Part shown: piece by piece, positions 17,834-27,390 of the stretch
Layout of the letters: each line of letters begins with the position of its first letter
Position numbering within the stretch: position 1 is the stretch's first letter
DNA from: Stenotrophomonas sp. ASS1
GTDB lineage: Bacteria > Pseudomonadota > Gammaproteobacteria > Xanthomonadales > Xanthomonadaceae
Length of the DNA: 64,000 nt
Assembly: GCF_004346925.1 (NCBI RefSeq)
Contig: NZ_CP031167.1
Coordinates: 1,818,001 to 1,882,000, forward strand
Direction of reading: 5' to 3'
Notes under the pieces: model-generated
Seen by the model: the letters and a program-made list of their open reading frames with translations, nothing else
What the model was told of the DNA's origin: nothing
Databases searched by the model: none
Position numbers and translations under genes: made by a program

Positions 17834-20800
17834 CCGCCCCGGGCCACGACCACGGTGCCTCGCCGGCGAGCGACGGCGCCGCCGCCAGCATGCGCGGCGG
17901 CCTGGTGGAATTCGCCACCCGCCGTCGCGTGACCATCGCCATGTGCACGGTCACGCTGCTGCTGTTCGGCCTGATCGCGCTGGGCAACCTCAAGGTCAAC
18001 CTGCTGCCCGACCTGAGCTACCCGACGCTGACCGTGCGCACCGAGTACACCGGTTCGGCGCCGACCGAAATCGAAACCCTGATCACCCAGCCGGTTGAAG
18101 AAGCGGTCGGCGTGGTCAAGAACCTGCGCAAGCTGAAGTCGGTCTCGCGCACCGGCCAGAGCGATGTAGTGCTGGAGTTCGCCTGGGGCACCAACATGGA
18201 CCAGGCCAGCCTGGAGGTGCGCGACAAGATGGAAGCGCTGAACCTGCCACTGGAGGCCAAGGCCCCGGTGCTGCTGCGCTTCAATCCGTCCACCGAGCCG
18301 ATCATGCGCCTGGTGCTGTCGAACAAGGTGGCGCCAACCAGCGATGCCGATGCGGTCCGCGAGCTGACCGGCCTGCGCCGCTATGCCGATGAAGACCTGA
18401 AGAAGAAGCTGGAGCCGGTCAGCGGCGTGGCGGCGGTCAAGGTCGGCGGAGGCCTGGAAGACGAGATCCAGGTCGACATCGACCAGCAGAAGCTGGCCCA
18501 GCTGAACCTGCCGATCGACACCGTCATCAAGCGCCTGAAGGACGAGAACATCAACATCTCCGGCGGCCGCCTGGAGGAGGGCTCGCAGCGCTTCCTGGTG
18601 CGCACCGTCAACCAGTTCGCCGACCTGGAGGAGATCCGCAACCTGCTGGTCACCACCCAGGCGTCGAACGGCAGCGCGGCCGACTCGGCGTTGCAGCAGA
18701 TGTTCAACATCGCCGCGTCGACCGGTTCGGCGGCGGCCATCGCGGCGGCATCGGCGGCGCAGAGCGCATCGTCCGGCGGTGGTTCCAGCGTGGTCGCCAA
18801 CGGTGTGCCGGTGCGCCTGAAGGACGTGGCCACCGTTCGCCAGGGCTACAAGGAGCGCGAAGCGGTGATCCGCCTGGGCGGCAAGGAATCGGTCGAACTG
18901 GCGATCTACAAAGAGGGTGACGCCAACACCGTGTCCACCGCCGAAGCGCTGCGCAAGCGCCTGGAGCAGATCAAGGGCACGTTCCCGTCCGACGTCGAGA
19001 TGACCACCATCGAGGACCAGTCGCGCTTCATCGAGCACGCCATTGCCGACGTCAAGAAGGATGCAGTGATCGGCGGCCTGCTGGCGATTCTGATCATCTT
19101 CCTGTTCCTGCGTGATGGCTGGAGCACGTTCGTGATCAGCCTGTCGCTGCCGGTCTCGATCATCGCCACGTTCTTCTTCATGGGCCAGCTCGGCCTGAGC
19201 TTGAACGTGATGTCGCTGGGCGGTCTGGCACTGGCCACCGGCCTGGTGGTGGATGACTCGATCGTGGTGCTGGAGAGCATCGCCAAGGCCCGTGAGCGTG
19301 GCCTGGGCATCCTGCAGGCGGCCATCGCCGGTACCCGCGAAGTGAGCATGGCGGTGGTCGCCTCCACCCTGACCACCATCGCGGTGTTCCTGCCGCTGGT
19401 GTTCGTCGATGGCATCGCTGGCCAGCTGTTCCGCGACCAGGCGTTGACCGTGGCGATCGCCATCGCGATCTCGCTGCTGGTGTCGATGACCCTGATCCCG
19501 ATGCTGAGCTCGCTGAAGGGACGGCCGCCGCTGGCGTTCCCGGAAGAAGCGCCGAACGAACCGTGGCAACCGCAGAACCGCTGGCAGAAGCCGGTTGCGC
19601 TGGGCCGTCGTGGCGCCGTGGCGACCGCGCGCTGGAGCTTCTACGCGCTGGCCTGGCTGGTCGTGCGGGCGTGGCGTGGCGTGGTGGCGGTGGTCGGCCC
19701 GGTGATGCGCAAGGCCAGCGATCTGGCGATGAAGCCCTACGCCGGCGCCGAGCGTGGCTACCTGCGCCTGCTGCCGAGCGCACTGGCGCATCCGGGCAAG
19801 GTGCTGGGTGTTGCCTCGATCATCTTCGTGGCGACCATGGCGCTGGTGCCGATGCTCGGTGCCGATCTGATCCCGCAGCTGGCGCAGGATCGTTTCGAAA
19901 TGACGGTGAAGCTGCCGGCCGGCACGCCGCTGAAGCAGACTGATGCACTGGTACGCGAGCTGCAGCTGGCACACGGCAAGGGCGAGGGCGTGGCGTCGCT
20001 GTACGGTGTCAGCGGCAGCGGCACCCGCCTGGATGCCAGCCCCACCGAGAGCGGCGAGAACATCGGCAAGCTGACCGTGGTGATGGAAGGCGGTGGCAAT
20101 GCACGCACCGAGGCCGAGATCACCGAGCGCCTGCGTGACACCATGGGCCAGCATCCGGGGGCACAGGTCGATTTCGCGCGGCCGGCGTTGTTCAGCTTCT
20201 CCACGCCGCTGGAAATCGAGTTGCGCGGGCAGGACATGGCAACCCTGGAAGTGGCCGGCCAGCGCCTGGCGGCGATGCTGCGCGGCAATGCGCACTACGC
20301 CGATGTGAAGTCGACGGTGGAAGAGGGCTTCCCGGAAATCCAGATCCGCTTCGACCAGGAGCGTGCCGGTGCGCTGGGCCTGACCACGCGCCAGATCGCC
20401 GACGTGGTGGTGAAGAAGGTGCGCGGCGATGTCGCCACCCGCTACAGCTTCCGTGACCGCAAGATCGACGTGCTGGTGCGTGCGCAGGAGGGTGACCGCG
20501 CCAGCGTGGAGAGCATCCGCCGGCTGATCGTCAACCCGGGCAGCACCCGTCCGGTCACGCTGGACGCGGTGGCCGAAGTGGTCGCCACCACTGGCCCCAG
20601 TGAGATCCACCGTGCCGACCAGACGCGGGTGGCGGTGGTGTCGGCCAACCTGCGCGACATCGATCTTGGCGCGGCCATGCGCGAGGTGCAGCAGATGGTC
20701 GCCGAGCAGCCGCTGGGTGCGGGCGTCGGCCTGCACATCGGTGGCCAGGGCGAGGAGCTGGCGCAGGCGGCGAAGTCGTTGATCTTCGCCTTCGGCTTGG

Positions 20801-21351
20801 CGATCTTCCTGGTCTACCTGGTGATGGCCTCGCAGTTCGAATCGCTGCTGCACCCGTTCGTGATCCTGTTCACCATCCCGCTGGCGCTGGTCGGTGCGAT
20901 CCTGGCGCTGATGCTGACCGGCAAGCCCATCTCGGTGGTGGTGTTCATCGGCCTGATCCTGCTGGTCGGCCTGGTCACCAAGAACGCGATCATCCTGATC
21001 GACAAGGTCAACCAGCTGCGCGAGGCCGGCGTGGCCAAGCACGAGGCGCTGGTGGAAGGTGCGCGCTCGCGCCTGCGGCCGATCATCATGACCACGCTGT
21101 GCACGCTGTTCGGCTTCCTGCCGTTGGCGGTGGCGATGGGTGAGGGCGCTGAAGTGCGCGCGCCAATGGCGATCACCGTGATCGGCGGCCTGCTGGTGTC
21201 GACCCTGCTGACCCTGCTGGTGATCCCGGTGGTGTACGACCTGATGGACCGTCGTGGCGATGCGTATTACCGCGAACGTGGCCGCAAGCATGCCGGTGAG
21301 ATCGAGCCGGGTGCAGTGGGCAGTGCGGCGGGTACGGAGGAACCGGCATGA
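17830..21351 (+). CDS. RND efflux permease, first subunit (HAE1/AcrB-like)
   Basis: 1173 residues, longer than the usual 1030-1050. The N-terminal TM1 (TIAMCTVTLLLFGLIALG), two large periplasmic loops and twelve membrane segments follow the AcrB plan. TM4 has the proton-relay pair in GLVVDDSIVVLES (about residue 474). The additional length comes from an Ala/Ser-rich stretch (about 280-323: AASTGSAAAIAAASAAQSAS) in the first periplasmic loop and a long charged linker (about 560-640) between TM6 and TM7. Family members are drug/proton antiporters. It is translationally coupled both to the adaptor and to the next permease. Confidence 0.93.
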   Translation: MTAPGHDHGASPASDGAAASMRGGLVEFATRRRVTIAMCTVTLLLFGLIALGNLKVNLLPDLSYPTLTVRTEYTGSAPTEIETLITQPVEEAVGVVKNLRKLKSVSRTGQSDVVLEFAWGTNMDQASLEVRDKMEALNLPLEAKAPVLLRFNPSTEPIMRLVLSNKVAPTSDADAVRELTGLRRYADEDLKKKLEPVSGVAAVKVGGGLEDEIQVDIDQQKLAQLNLPIDTVIKRLKDENINISGGRLEEGSQRFLVRTVNQFADLEEIRNLLVTTQASNGSAADSALQQMFNIAASTGSAAAIAAASAAQSASSGGGSSVVANGVPVRLKDVATVRQGYKEREAVIRLGGKESVELAIYKEGDANTVSTAEALRKRLEQIKGTFPSDVEMTTIEDQSRFIEHAIADVKKDAVIGGLLAILIIFLFLRDGWSTFVISLSLPVSIIATFFFMGQLGLSLNVMSLGGLALATGLVVDDSIVVLESIAKARERGLGILQAAIAGTREVSMAVVASTLTTIAVFLPLVFVDGIAGQLFRDQALTVAIAIAISLLVSMTLIPMLSSLKGRPPLAFPEEAPNEPWQPQNRWQKPVALGRRGAVATARWSFYALAWLVVRAWRGVVAVVGPVMRKASDLAMKPYAGAERGYLRLLPSALAHPGKVLGVASIIFVATMALVPMLGADLIPQLAQDRFEMTVKLPAGTPLKQTDALVRELQLAHGKGEGVASLYGVSGSGTRLDASPTESGENIGKLTVVMEGGGNARTEAEITERLRDTMGQHPGAQVDFARPALFSFSTPLEIELRGQDMATLEVAGQRLAAMLRGNAHYADVKSTVEEGFPEIQIRFDQERAGALGLTTRQIADVVVKKVRGDVATRYSFRDRKIDVLVRAQEGDRASVESIRRLIVNPGSTRPVTLDAVAEVVATTGPSEIHRADQTRVAVVSANLRDIDLGAAMREVQQMVAEQPLGAGVGLHIGGQGEELAQAAKSLIFAFGLAIFLVYLVMASQFESLLHPFVILFTIPLALVGAILALMLTGKPISVVVFIGLILLVGLVTKNAIILIDKVNQLREAGVAKHEALVEGARSRLRPIIMTTLCTLFGFLPLAVAMGEGAEVRAPMAITVIGGLLVSTLLTLLVIPVVYDLMDRRGDAYYRERGRKHAGEIEPGAVGSAAGTEEPA

Positions 21352-24300
21352 GTGTGGCCGAGTTCTCCATCCGCCGCCCGGTCACCACCATCATGTGTTT
21401 CGTGTCGCTGGTGGTGATCGGCCTGATCGCTTCGTTCCGGTTGCCGCTGGAAGCGCTGCCGGACATCTCCGCGCCGTTCCTGTTCGTGCAGATTCCGTAC
21501 ACCGGCTCCACCCCGGAGGAAGTGGAACGGACCATCATCCGTCCGGTCGAGGAGTCGCTGGCGACGATGACCGGCATCAAGCGCATGCGCTCGTCGGCCA
21601 CCTCCGAAGCGGCGCTGATCTTCATCGAGTTCAGCGACTGGGACCGCGACATCGCCATCGCCGCCTCCGATGCACGCGAGCGCATCGACGCGATCCGCAG
21701 CGACCTGCCCGACGACCTGCAGCGCTACAACGTGTTCAAGTGGTCCAGCAGCGACCAGCCGGTGCTGAAGGTGCGCCTGGCCAGCACCACCGACCTGACC
21801 ACCGCGTACGACATGCTCGACCGCGAGTTCAAGCGGCGCATCGAGCGCATCCCCGGCGTGGCCCGTGTCGACATCACCGGTGCGCCGCCGAACGAGGTGG
21901 AAATCGCCATTGATCCGAACCGCCTCAACGCGCACGGCTTGAGCATCAATGAACTGAGCGAGCGCCTGCGCACGCTGAATTTCTCGATCTCGGCCGGGCA
22001 GATCGACGACAACGGCCAGCGCGTGCGCGTGCAGCCGGTGGGTGAGATCACCGACCTGCAGGAAATGCGCGATCTGGTGATCAACGCCAAGGGCCTGCGC
22101 CTGGGCGATATCGCTGATGTGCGCCTGAAGCCGGCGCGGATGAACTACGGGCGCCGCCTGGACGGCAACCCGGCGGTCGGCCTGGACATCTTCAAGGAGC
22201 GCAGTGCCAATCTGGTGGAGGTGTCGCGCGCGGCACTGGCCGAGGTTGAATCGATCCGTGCCGAAGCGTCGATGCGCGACGTGCAGATCAAGGTGATCGA
22301 CAACCAGGGCAAGGCGGTGACCTCCTCGCTGCTGGAACTGGCCGAGGCCGGTGCGGTCGGCCTGATCCTGTCGATCACGGTGCTGTTCTTCTTCCTGCGC
22401 CATTGGCCGTCCACGCTGATGGTGACCCTGGCCATTCCGATCTGCTTCACCATCACCCTGGGCTTCATGTACTTCGTCGGGGTGACGCTGAACATCCTGA
22501 CCATGATGGGCCTGCTGCTGGCGGTGGGCATGCTGGTCGACAACGCCGTGGTGGTGGTGGAGAGCATCTACCAGGAGCGCGAGCGCATGCCCGGACAGCC
22601 GCGCCTGGCCTCGATCATTGGCACCCGCAACGTGGCCATCGCGCTCAGTGCCGGTACGCTGTGCCACTGCATCGTGTTCGTGCCGAACCTGTTCGGCGAG
22701 ACCAACAACATCAGCATCTTCATGGCGCAGATCGCGATCACCATCTCGGTCTCGCTGCTGGCCTCGTGGCTGGTCGCGGTCAGCCTGATCCCGATGCTGT
22801 CCGCGCGCATGGCCACGCCGAAGCTGGTGCACTCGCAGACCGGCGTGATCGCGCGCCTGCAGCGGCGCTACGCGACACTGCTGGACTGGTCGCTGCGCCA
22901 TCGTGGCTGGAGCCTGCTGGGCATCGTGCTGGTGGTGCTGGTCAGCCTGGTGCCGATGAAGCTGACCAAGGTCGACATGTTCGGTGGCGACGGCGGCAAG
23001 GACATCTTCATCGGCTACATGTGGAAGGGCGCCTACACCTACCGGCAGATGTCCGAGGAAGTGGCGCGTGTGGAGAACTGGATCGACGCCAACCGCGAGC
23101 GCCTGCACGTCAAGCAGGTGTATTCCTGGTACAGCGAGCAGGAAGGGAGCTCCACCGTGGTCACCCTGGACGAGAAGTACGCCAAGGACATCAAGGCGCT
23201 GCAGGAAGAACTGCGCAAAGGCCTGCCGAAGTCGGCCCGCACCGACTACTTCGTCGGCAACCAGGGCGGTGATGGCGGCGGTGGCGGCAACCAGGGCGTG
23301 CAGGTGCAGCTGGTCGGCGACTCCAGTTCGATGCTGCAGGAGATCGGCCAGGAAGTGGTGCCGCTGCTGGCCCAGCGTGCCGAGCTGCGCGATGTGCGCA
23401 TCGACAACGGCGAAAAAGGCGGCGAGCTGAAGGTGCGCGTCGACCGCGAGCGCGCCGCCGCATTCGGCTTCAATGCCGAGCAGGTAGCCAGCTTCGTCGG
23501 CCTGGCCCTGCGCGGTGCACCGATGCGCGAGTTCCGCCGCGGCGACAACGAAGTGCCGGTATGGGTGCGCTTCGCCGGTGCCGAGCAGAGCAGCCCGGAA
23601 GACCTGGCCGGTTTCAGCGTGCGCACCGGCGATGGCCGCAGCGTGCCACTGCTGAGCCTGGTCACCGTCGACGTTGGTTCGTCCGCCACCCAGATCGGAC
23701 GCACCAACCGCCAGACCACGCTGACCATCAAGGCCAACCTGGCCGAGAAGGTCACCGCGCCGGATGGCCGCAAGGCGATGGAGTCGGTGCTCAAGCCGAT
23801 GAACTTCCCGGCCGGCTATGGCTTCACCTTCGATGGCGGTGACTACGGCAACGACGACGAAGCGATGCAGCAGATGGTGTTCAACCTGCTGATCGCGCTG
23901 GTGATGATCTACGTGGTGATGGCGGCGGTGTTCGAGTCGCTGCTGTTCCCGGCGGCGATCATGAGTGGCGTGCTGTTCTCGATCTTCGGTGTGTTCTGGT
24001 TGTTCTGGATCACCGGTACCTCGTTCGGAATCATGTCCTTCATCGGCATCCTGGTGCTGATGGGCGTGGTGGTGAACAACGGCATCGTGATGATCGAGCA
24101 CATCAACAACCTGCGGCGCGGCGGCATGGGACGCACCCAGGCGCTGGTGGAGGGCTCACGCGAGCGATTGCGGCCAATCATGATGACCATGGGCACGGCG
24201 ATCCTGGCGATGGTGCCGATCTCGCTGACCAGTACGCAGATGTTCGGCAACGGCCCGGAGTACGCGCCGATGGCGCGCGCGATTGCCGGCGGCCTGGCGT

Positions 24301-24428
24301 TCTCGACCGTGGTCAGCCTGCTGTTCCTGCCGACGATCTATGCAGTGCTGGATGACCTGCGCAGTGCGGTCACGCGACTGATCCGCCGCGCCCGCGGTCT
24401 GGAGATCGTGCCGGGTACCCCGGTGTAG
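21348..24428 (+). CDS. RND efflux permease, second subunit
   Basis: 1026 residues, normal length for the family, starting in a 4-base overlap with the first permease. TM1 is VTTIMCFVSLVVIGLIASF. TM4 reads GMLVDNAVVVVES (about residue 395), so the second Asp of the usual DD pair is Asn. Two different permeases with one adaptor recall the MdtBC/MuxBC and SmeJK heterotrimeric pumps, where only one subunit needs the complete proton relay. A periplasmic Gly-rich loop GGDGGGGGNQG occurs at about residue 645. The stop codon TAG is also part of the GTAG head of a SMAG palindrome, and a terminator follows. Confidence 0.93.
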   Translation: MSVAEFSIRRPVTTIMCFVSLVVIGLIASFRLPLEALPDISAPFLFVQIPYTGSTPEEVERTIIRPVEESLATMTGIKRMRSSATSEAALIFIEFSDWDRDIAIAASDARERIDAIRSDLPDDLQRYNVFKWSSSDQPVLKVRLASTTDLTTAYDMLDREFKRRIERIPGVARVDITGAPPNEVEIAIDPNRLNAHGLSINELSERLRTLNFSISAGQIDDNGQRVRVQPVGEITDLQEMRDLVINAKGLRLGDIADVRLKPARMNYGRRLDGNPAVGLDIFKERSANLVEVSRAALAEVESIRAEASMRDVQIKVIDNQGKAVTSSLLELAEAGAVGLILSITVLFFFLRHWPSTLMVTLAIPICFTITLGFMYFVGVTLNILTMMGLLLAVGMLVDNAVVVVESIYQERERMPGQPRLASIIGTRNVAIALSAGTLCHCIVFVPNLFGETNNISIFMAQIAITISVSLLASWLVAVSLIPMLSARMATPKLVHSQTGVIARLQRRYATLLDWSLRHRGWSLLGIVLVVLVSLVPMKLTKVDMFGGDGGKDIFIGYMWKGAYTYRQMSEEVARVENWIDANRERLHVKQVYSWYSEQEGSSTVVTLDEKYAKDIKALQEELRKGLPKSARTDYFVGNQGGDGGGGGNQGVQVQLVGDSSSMLQEIGQEVVPLLAQRAELRDVRIDNGEKGGELKVRVDRERAAAFGFNAEQVASFVGLALRGAPMREFRRGDNEVPVWVRFAGAEQSSPEDLAGFSVRTGDGRSVPLLSLVTVDVGSSATQIGRTNRQTTLTIKANLAEKVTAPDGRKAMESVLKPMNFPAGYGFTFDGGDYGNDDEAMQQMVFNLLIALVMIYVVMAAVFESLLFPAAIMSGVLFSIFGVFWLFWITGTSFGIMSFIGILVLMGVVVNNGIVMIEHINNLRRGGMGRTQALVEGSRERLRPIMMTMGTAILAMVPISLTSTQMFGNGPEYAPMARAIAGGLAFSTVVSLLFLPTIYAVLDDLRSAVTRLIRRARGLEIVPGTPV

Positions 24429-24447
24429 TGGTCGAGCTTGCTCGACC
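24425..24447 (+). repeat. SMAG palindrome overlapping the permease stop codon
   Basis: GTAGTGGTCGAGC-TT-GCTCGACC. The TAG of the GTAG head is the termination codon of the second permease. Confidence 0.82.
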
Positions 24448-24474
24448 GTAATGCGCGCCAACGTGTTGTGGTGT

Positions 24475-24516
24475 GGGGGAGGCCGGTCGTAGTGGGGCGG
24501 CCTCCCCCTTTTTTTG
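24475..24516 (+). terminator. Rho-independent terminator of the RND operon
   Basis: GGGGGA-(A)-GGCC pairs with GGCC-TCCCCC (one bulged A) and is followed by seven T residues, about 45 bases after the permease stop. Confidence 0.85.
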
Positions 24517-24565
24517 ATGTTCTGCGCAGAGCATGCTCGGCCGATCTTTACGGTCGGCGTAAAGC

Positions 24566-24641
24566 GTGCCAACCAAGGTTGGCACCTGCCGGTCGCGCGC
24601 ACAGACGCCGTGCGGCCGGTAGCGCCGGGCCATGCCCGGCG
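24566..24641. repeat. Two SMAG palindromes before the TraB-family stop
   Basis: GTGCCAACC-AA-GGTTGGCAC (24566-24585, reverse, degenerate head) and GTAGCGCCGGGC-CAT-GCCCGGCG (24619-24641). Confidence 0.82.
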
Positions 24642-24652
24642 GGGCGTTGCAA

Positions 24653-25885
24653 TCAACCGGCGACCTTGCCCCACACCTTGAACGTGGTCAGCCACAGGCC
24701 CAGCATGCTGCCGATGTTGGTCAGCATGAAGGTCAGCACCACGCGGGTGACGCGGTTGCGATACCAGCCCTTCAGGCTCTGCGCATCGTCGCGCAGCTTC
24801 AGGAAGTCCTCATACGCCGGCTTGCGCAGGCGCGCTTCCACCAGGGCCGAGAATGCGCCGGTCGGGATGCTCAGGCGGAACGGCTTGAACGGCGCCACCG
24901 CGATCGCGGTGAGGATGCTCAGCGGATGGCCGCCGGCCAGCAGGCAGCCCAGGCCGGCCAGGCCGCCGGTATACATCGCCCAGGTTGCCAGCAGCTCGGT
25001 GCCTACGCCCAGGCCGCCGCGGTAGAAGCCTACGCCGATGCCGGTCGCCACGATCGCCAGGATGCCCAGCGTGAACCACGGGATGTTGCGCTTCTTCGGC
25101 ACCGCCTCCAGCTCGGCGCGCAGCGGCGCCGGTGCCTCGGTGTCGGTTTCCAGGTGGCGTGCCAGACCCGCCAGGTGGCCGGCACCGACTACGGCCAGTA
25201 CTTCGCGCTGGTGCGGGTCGTGTTCCTCGCGCAGGCGGGTGGCCATGTAGCGGTCGCGCTCGCCGATGATGGTCTCGTACAGCGCCGGGCTCTCGCTGGC
25301 GAACTCGCCGAAGCTCGACTCCAGCATGTCGCCCTGCTTGAGCTTCTCGATCTCGTTTTCGCCCACTTCCTCGGATGAGAACAGACCGGCGCCAAGCCCG
25401 GCAACCAGCTTCAGCTTGCCGAAGAAGCCCAGCCGCTGCGAGGCGCGGCGGAAGGTCAGGCCGACCTCGCGATCGATCAGGTGCACCGGCAGGTCGCGTT
25501 CGCGCGCCAGTTCCACCGCGCGTTTCAGTTCCGCGCCCGGCTCGATGTCGAGCTGTTCGGCCAGGCGACGCTGGTAGGCGGACAGGGCCAGGTTGGCGGC
25601 GAACAGGGCGACGCGGCCCTTGCGGATCACCTCGACCAGGTCGAGCTTGGCCAGCGTGTCCGGGTCGCTCAGCGCCTGCAGGCGCTGCGGGTCCAGTTCA
25701 ACGGCCACCGCGTCGAATCGACCGCTGTCGATGGCTTTCTCCACCGCCTCGACGCTGGCGCGTGAGACATGGGCGGTGCCCAGCAGGGTGTAGCGCACGC
25801 CGTCGCGTTCAACAACGCGTACCGGCTGGCCGGCGAACAGGTCGTCGCCGGTCTCGGGAAGGGTTTCGGTCATGGGTTCATTCAT
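24653..25885 (-). CDS. TraB/PrgY-family membrane protein
   Basis: 410 residues from the ATG at 25885, which overlaps the upstream acetyltransferase gene by 8 bases; an ATG at 25873 avoids the overlap and is also plausible. The N-terminal TraB domain shows YTLLGTAHVSRASVEAV, a central Glu-rich helix bundle and VVGAGHLAGL, motifs seen in TraB/PrgY/TIKI metalloprotease-like proteins. The C-terminal third has about four hydrophobic segments (IPWFTLGILAIVATGIGVG; LTFMLTNIGSMLGLWL), so it is an inner-membrane protein. PrgY sequesters or degrades a peptide pheromone; any peptide substrate here is unknown. Confidence 0.85.
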   Translation of the reverse strand: MNEPMTETLPETGDDLFAGQPVRVVERDGVRYTLLGTAHVSRASVEAVEKAIDSGRFDAVAVELDPQRLQALSDPDTLAKLDLVEVIRKGRVALFAANLALSAYQRRLAEQLDIEPGAELKRAVELARERDLPVHLIDREVGLTFRRASQRLGFFGKLKLVAGLGAGLFSSEEVGENEIEKLKQGDMLESSFGEFASESPALYETIIGERDRYMATRLREEHDPHQREVLAVVGAGHLAGLARHLETDTEAPAPLRAELEAVPKKRNIPWFTLGILAIVATGIGVGFYRGGLGVGTELLATWAMYTGGLAGLGCLLAGGHPLSILTAIAVAPFKPFRLSIPTGAFSALVEARLRKPAYEDFLKLRDDAQSLKGWYRNRVTRVVLTFMLTNIGSMLGLWLTTFKVWGKVAG

Positions 25886-26408
25886 TGGAAGGTGCAGTGT
25901 CGGCGCCATCGCCGAGCGCGCGCTGCATCTGCACGGTATCCAGCCAGCGGCCATGCTTGCGGCCGAGGCCACGGAACACGCCGACCAGCTCGAAGCCGAA
26001 GCGTTCGTGCAGCTTGATTGAAGCGGTATTGGTCGGTTCGCCGATCACCGCCACCATCTGCCGGTAGCCACGCGCCACGCAGGCATCGATCAAGGCCTGC
26101 AGCAGGCCGGTGCCCACGCCCTGGCCCTGGAACGCGGCATCGACGTAGACCGAGTTCTCCACGGTCCACTGGTAGGCAACGCGGGTGCGGTAGGTGTTGG
26201 CGTAGGCATAGCCGGCCACCTGGCCGTCAATCTCGGCGACCAGGTAGGGGAAGCCGCGGTCGATGATGTCGCGCATGCGGCGCAGCATCTCGGACGCGTC
26301 CGGGATGTCGTACTCGTAAGTGTTGACGAAGTCGGTCACTTCCACCGCGTAGATCGCGGTGATCGCGGCGATGTCGGCCGGGCCGGCATCACGGATGAGG
26401 ACGGCCAT
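25878..26408 (-). CDS. GNAT N-acetyltransferase (phosphinothricin acetyltransferase-like)
   Basis: 176 residues starting MAVLIRDAGPADIAAITAIY. The acetyl-CoA loop reads VDAAFQGQGVGTGLLQALI, and the chain has the PAT/YncA-like features ENSVYVD, AVIGEPTNTASIKLHERFGF and GRKHGRWLDTV. Close families acetylate phosphinothricin, methionine sulfone/sulfoximine or other small amines; the natural substrate cannot be decided here. It lies 14 bases downstream of aguB and overlaps the TraB-family gene, so the three are probably one leftward transcript. Confidence 0.9.
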   Translation of the reverse strand: MAVLIRDAGPADIAAITAIYAVEVTDFVNTYEYDIPDASEMLRRMRDIIDRGFPYLVAEIDGQVAGYAYANTYRTRVAYQWTVENSVYVDAAFQGQGVGTGLLQALIDACVARGYRQMVAVIGEPTNTASIKLHERFGFELVGVFRGLGRKHGRWLDTVQMQRALGDGADTAPSNE

Positions 26409-26422
26409 GCGCGGGCTCCGGC

Positions 26423-27310
26423 TCAGTCGATGTAGCGCTTGAGCAGGTCGCCGTAGGCATCGATGCGGCGGTCGCGCAGGAACGGCCAGATGCGGCGCAC
26501 ATGCTCGCTGCGCTGCAGGTCGACATCGCACAGCAGAACCGTGGCATCGGTGCCGGCTTCGGCCAGGAACTCGCCCTGCGGGCCCAGCACGTGGCTGTTG
26601 CCCCAGAACTGGATGCCGGAGGCGCCCAGCGGCGAGGCCTCGTGGCCGACGCGGTTGCAGCTCAGCACCGGCAGGCCGTTGGCCACGGCGTGGCCACGGT
26701 GGCTCAGCACCCAGGCGTCGCGCTGGCGGGTCTTCTCGTCCTGCACGTCGTCCGGGTCCCAGCCGATCGCGGTCGGGTAGAGCAGCAGCTCGGCGCCGGC
26801 CAGCGCCATCAGGCGTGCCGCTTCCGGGTACCACTGGTCCCAGCACACCAGCACGCCGAGGCGGCCCACCGAGGTATCGATCGGCTTGAAACCGATGTCG
26901 CCCGGGGTGAAGTAGAACTTCTCGTAGAAGCCCGGGTCGTCCGGGATATGCATCTTGCGGTACTTGCCGAGCAGCGTACCGTCCTTCTCGAACACCACGG
27001 CGGTGTTGTGGTACAGGCCGGCAGCACGGCGCTCGAACAGCGAGCCGACCAGCACCACGCCATGCTTCTTCGCCAGCGCGCCCAGGCGCTCGGTGCTCGG
27101 GCCCGGGATCGGCTCGGCCAGGTCGAACTCGTCCACCGATTCGTGCTGGCAGAAGTACGGGCCGTTATGCAGTTCCTGCAGCAGCACCAGCTTGGCACAC
27201 TGCGCAGCCGCCTCGGCCACGCGTGCTTCGATCACCGCCAGGTTGGCGGCGGCATCACCGTGGTTGCGCTCCTGGATCAGGGCGACGGTAAGGGGGCTGC
27301 GCGAGTTCAT
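26423..27310 (-). CDS. aguB: N-carbamoylputrescine amidase
   Basis: 295 residues of the nitrilase superfamily. The catalytic triad is visible: Glu in LLQELHNGPYF, Lys in GKYRKMHIPDD and Cys in LVCWDQWYPEAARL. It hydrolyses N-carbamoylputrescine to putrescine, CO2 and ammonia, the second step of the agmatine route. The first-step enzyme AguA is encoded directly upstream on the same strand, separated by about 160 bases holding two SMAG palindromes, which supports the assignment. Confidence 0.94.
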   Translation of the reverse strand: MNSRSPLTVALIQERNHGDAAANLAVIEARVAEAAAQCAKLVLLQELHNGPYFCQHESVDEFDLAEPIPGPSTERLGALAKKHGVVLVGSLFERRAAGLYHNTAVVFEKDGTLLGKYRKMHIPDDPGFYEKFYFTPGDIGFKPIDTSVGRLGVLVCWDQWYPEAARLMALAGAELLLYPTAIGWDPDDVQDEKTRQRDAWVLSHRGHAVANGLPVLSCNRVGHEASPLGASGIQFWGNSHVLGPQGEFLAEAGTDATVLLCDVDLQRSEHVRRIWPFLRDRRIDAYGDLLKRYID

Positions 27311-27390
27311 GCGGGGCGTTCCTGCGGGGGAAAACCTGCATGTTAGCGCGGATGGGCGGCGACGGCGTGTCGCGCGCTGAATGGGTGCTG

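Noticed and set aside
17701..21291. A 1196-residue open frame antisense to the first RND permease (and similar frames at 21267-24101, 13462-15573, 48030-49571)
   Set aside because: Long antisense frames are expected opposite high-GC genes. These have His/Gln/Arg-rich translations without any domain, and the plus-strand genes have clear families.
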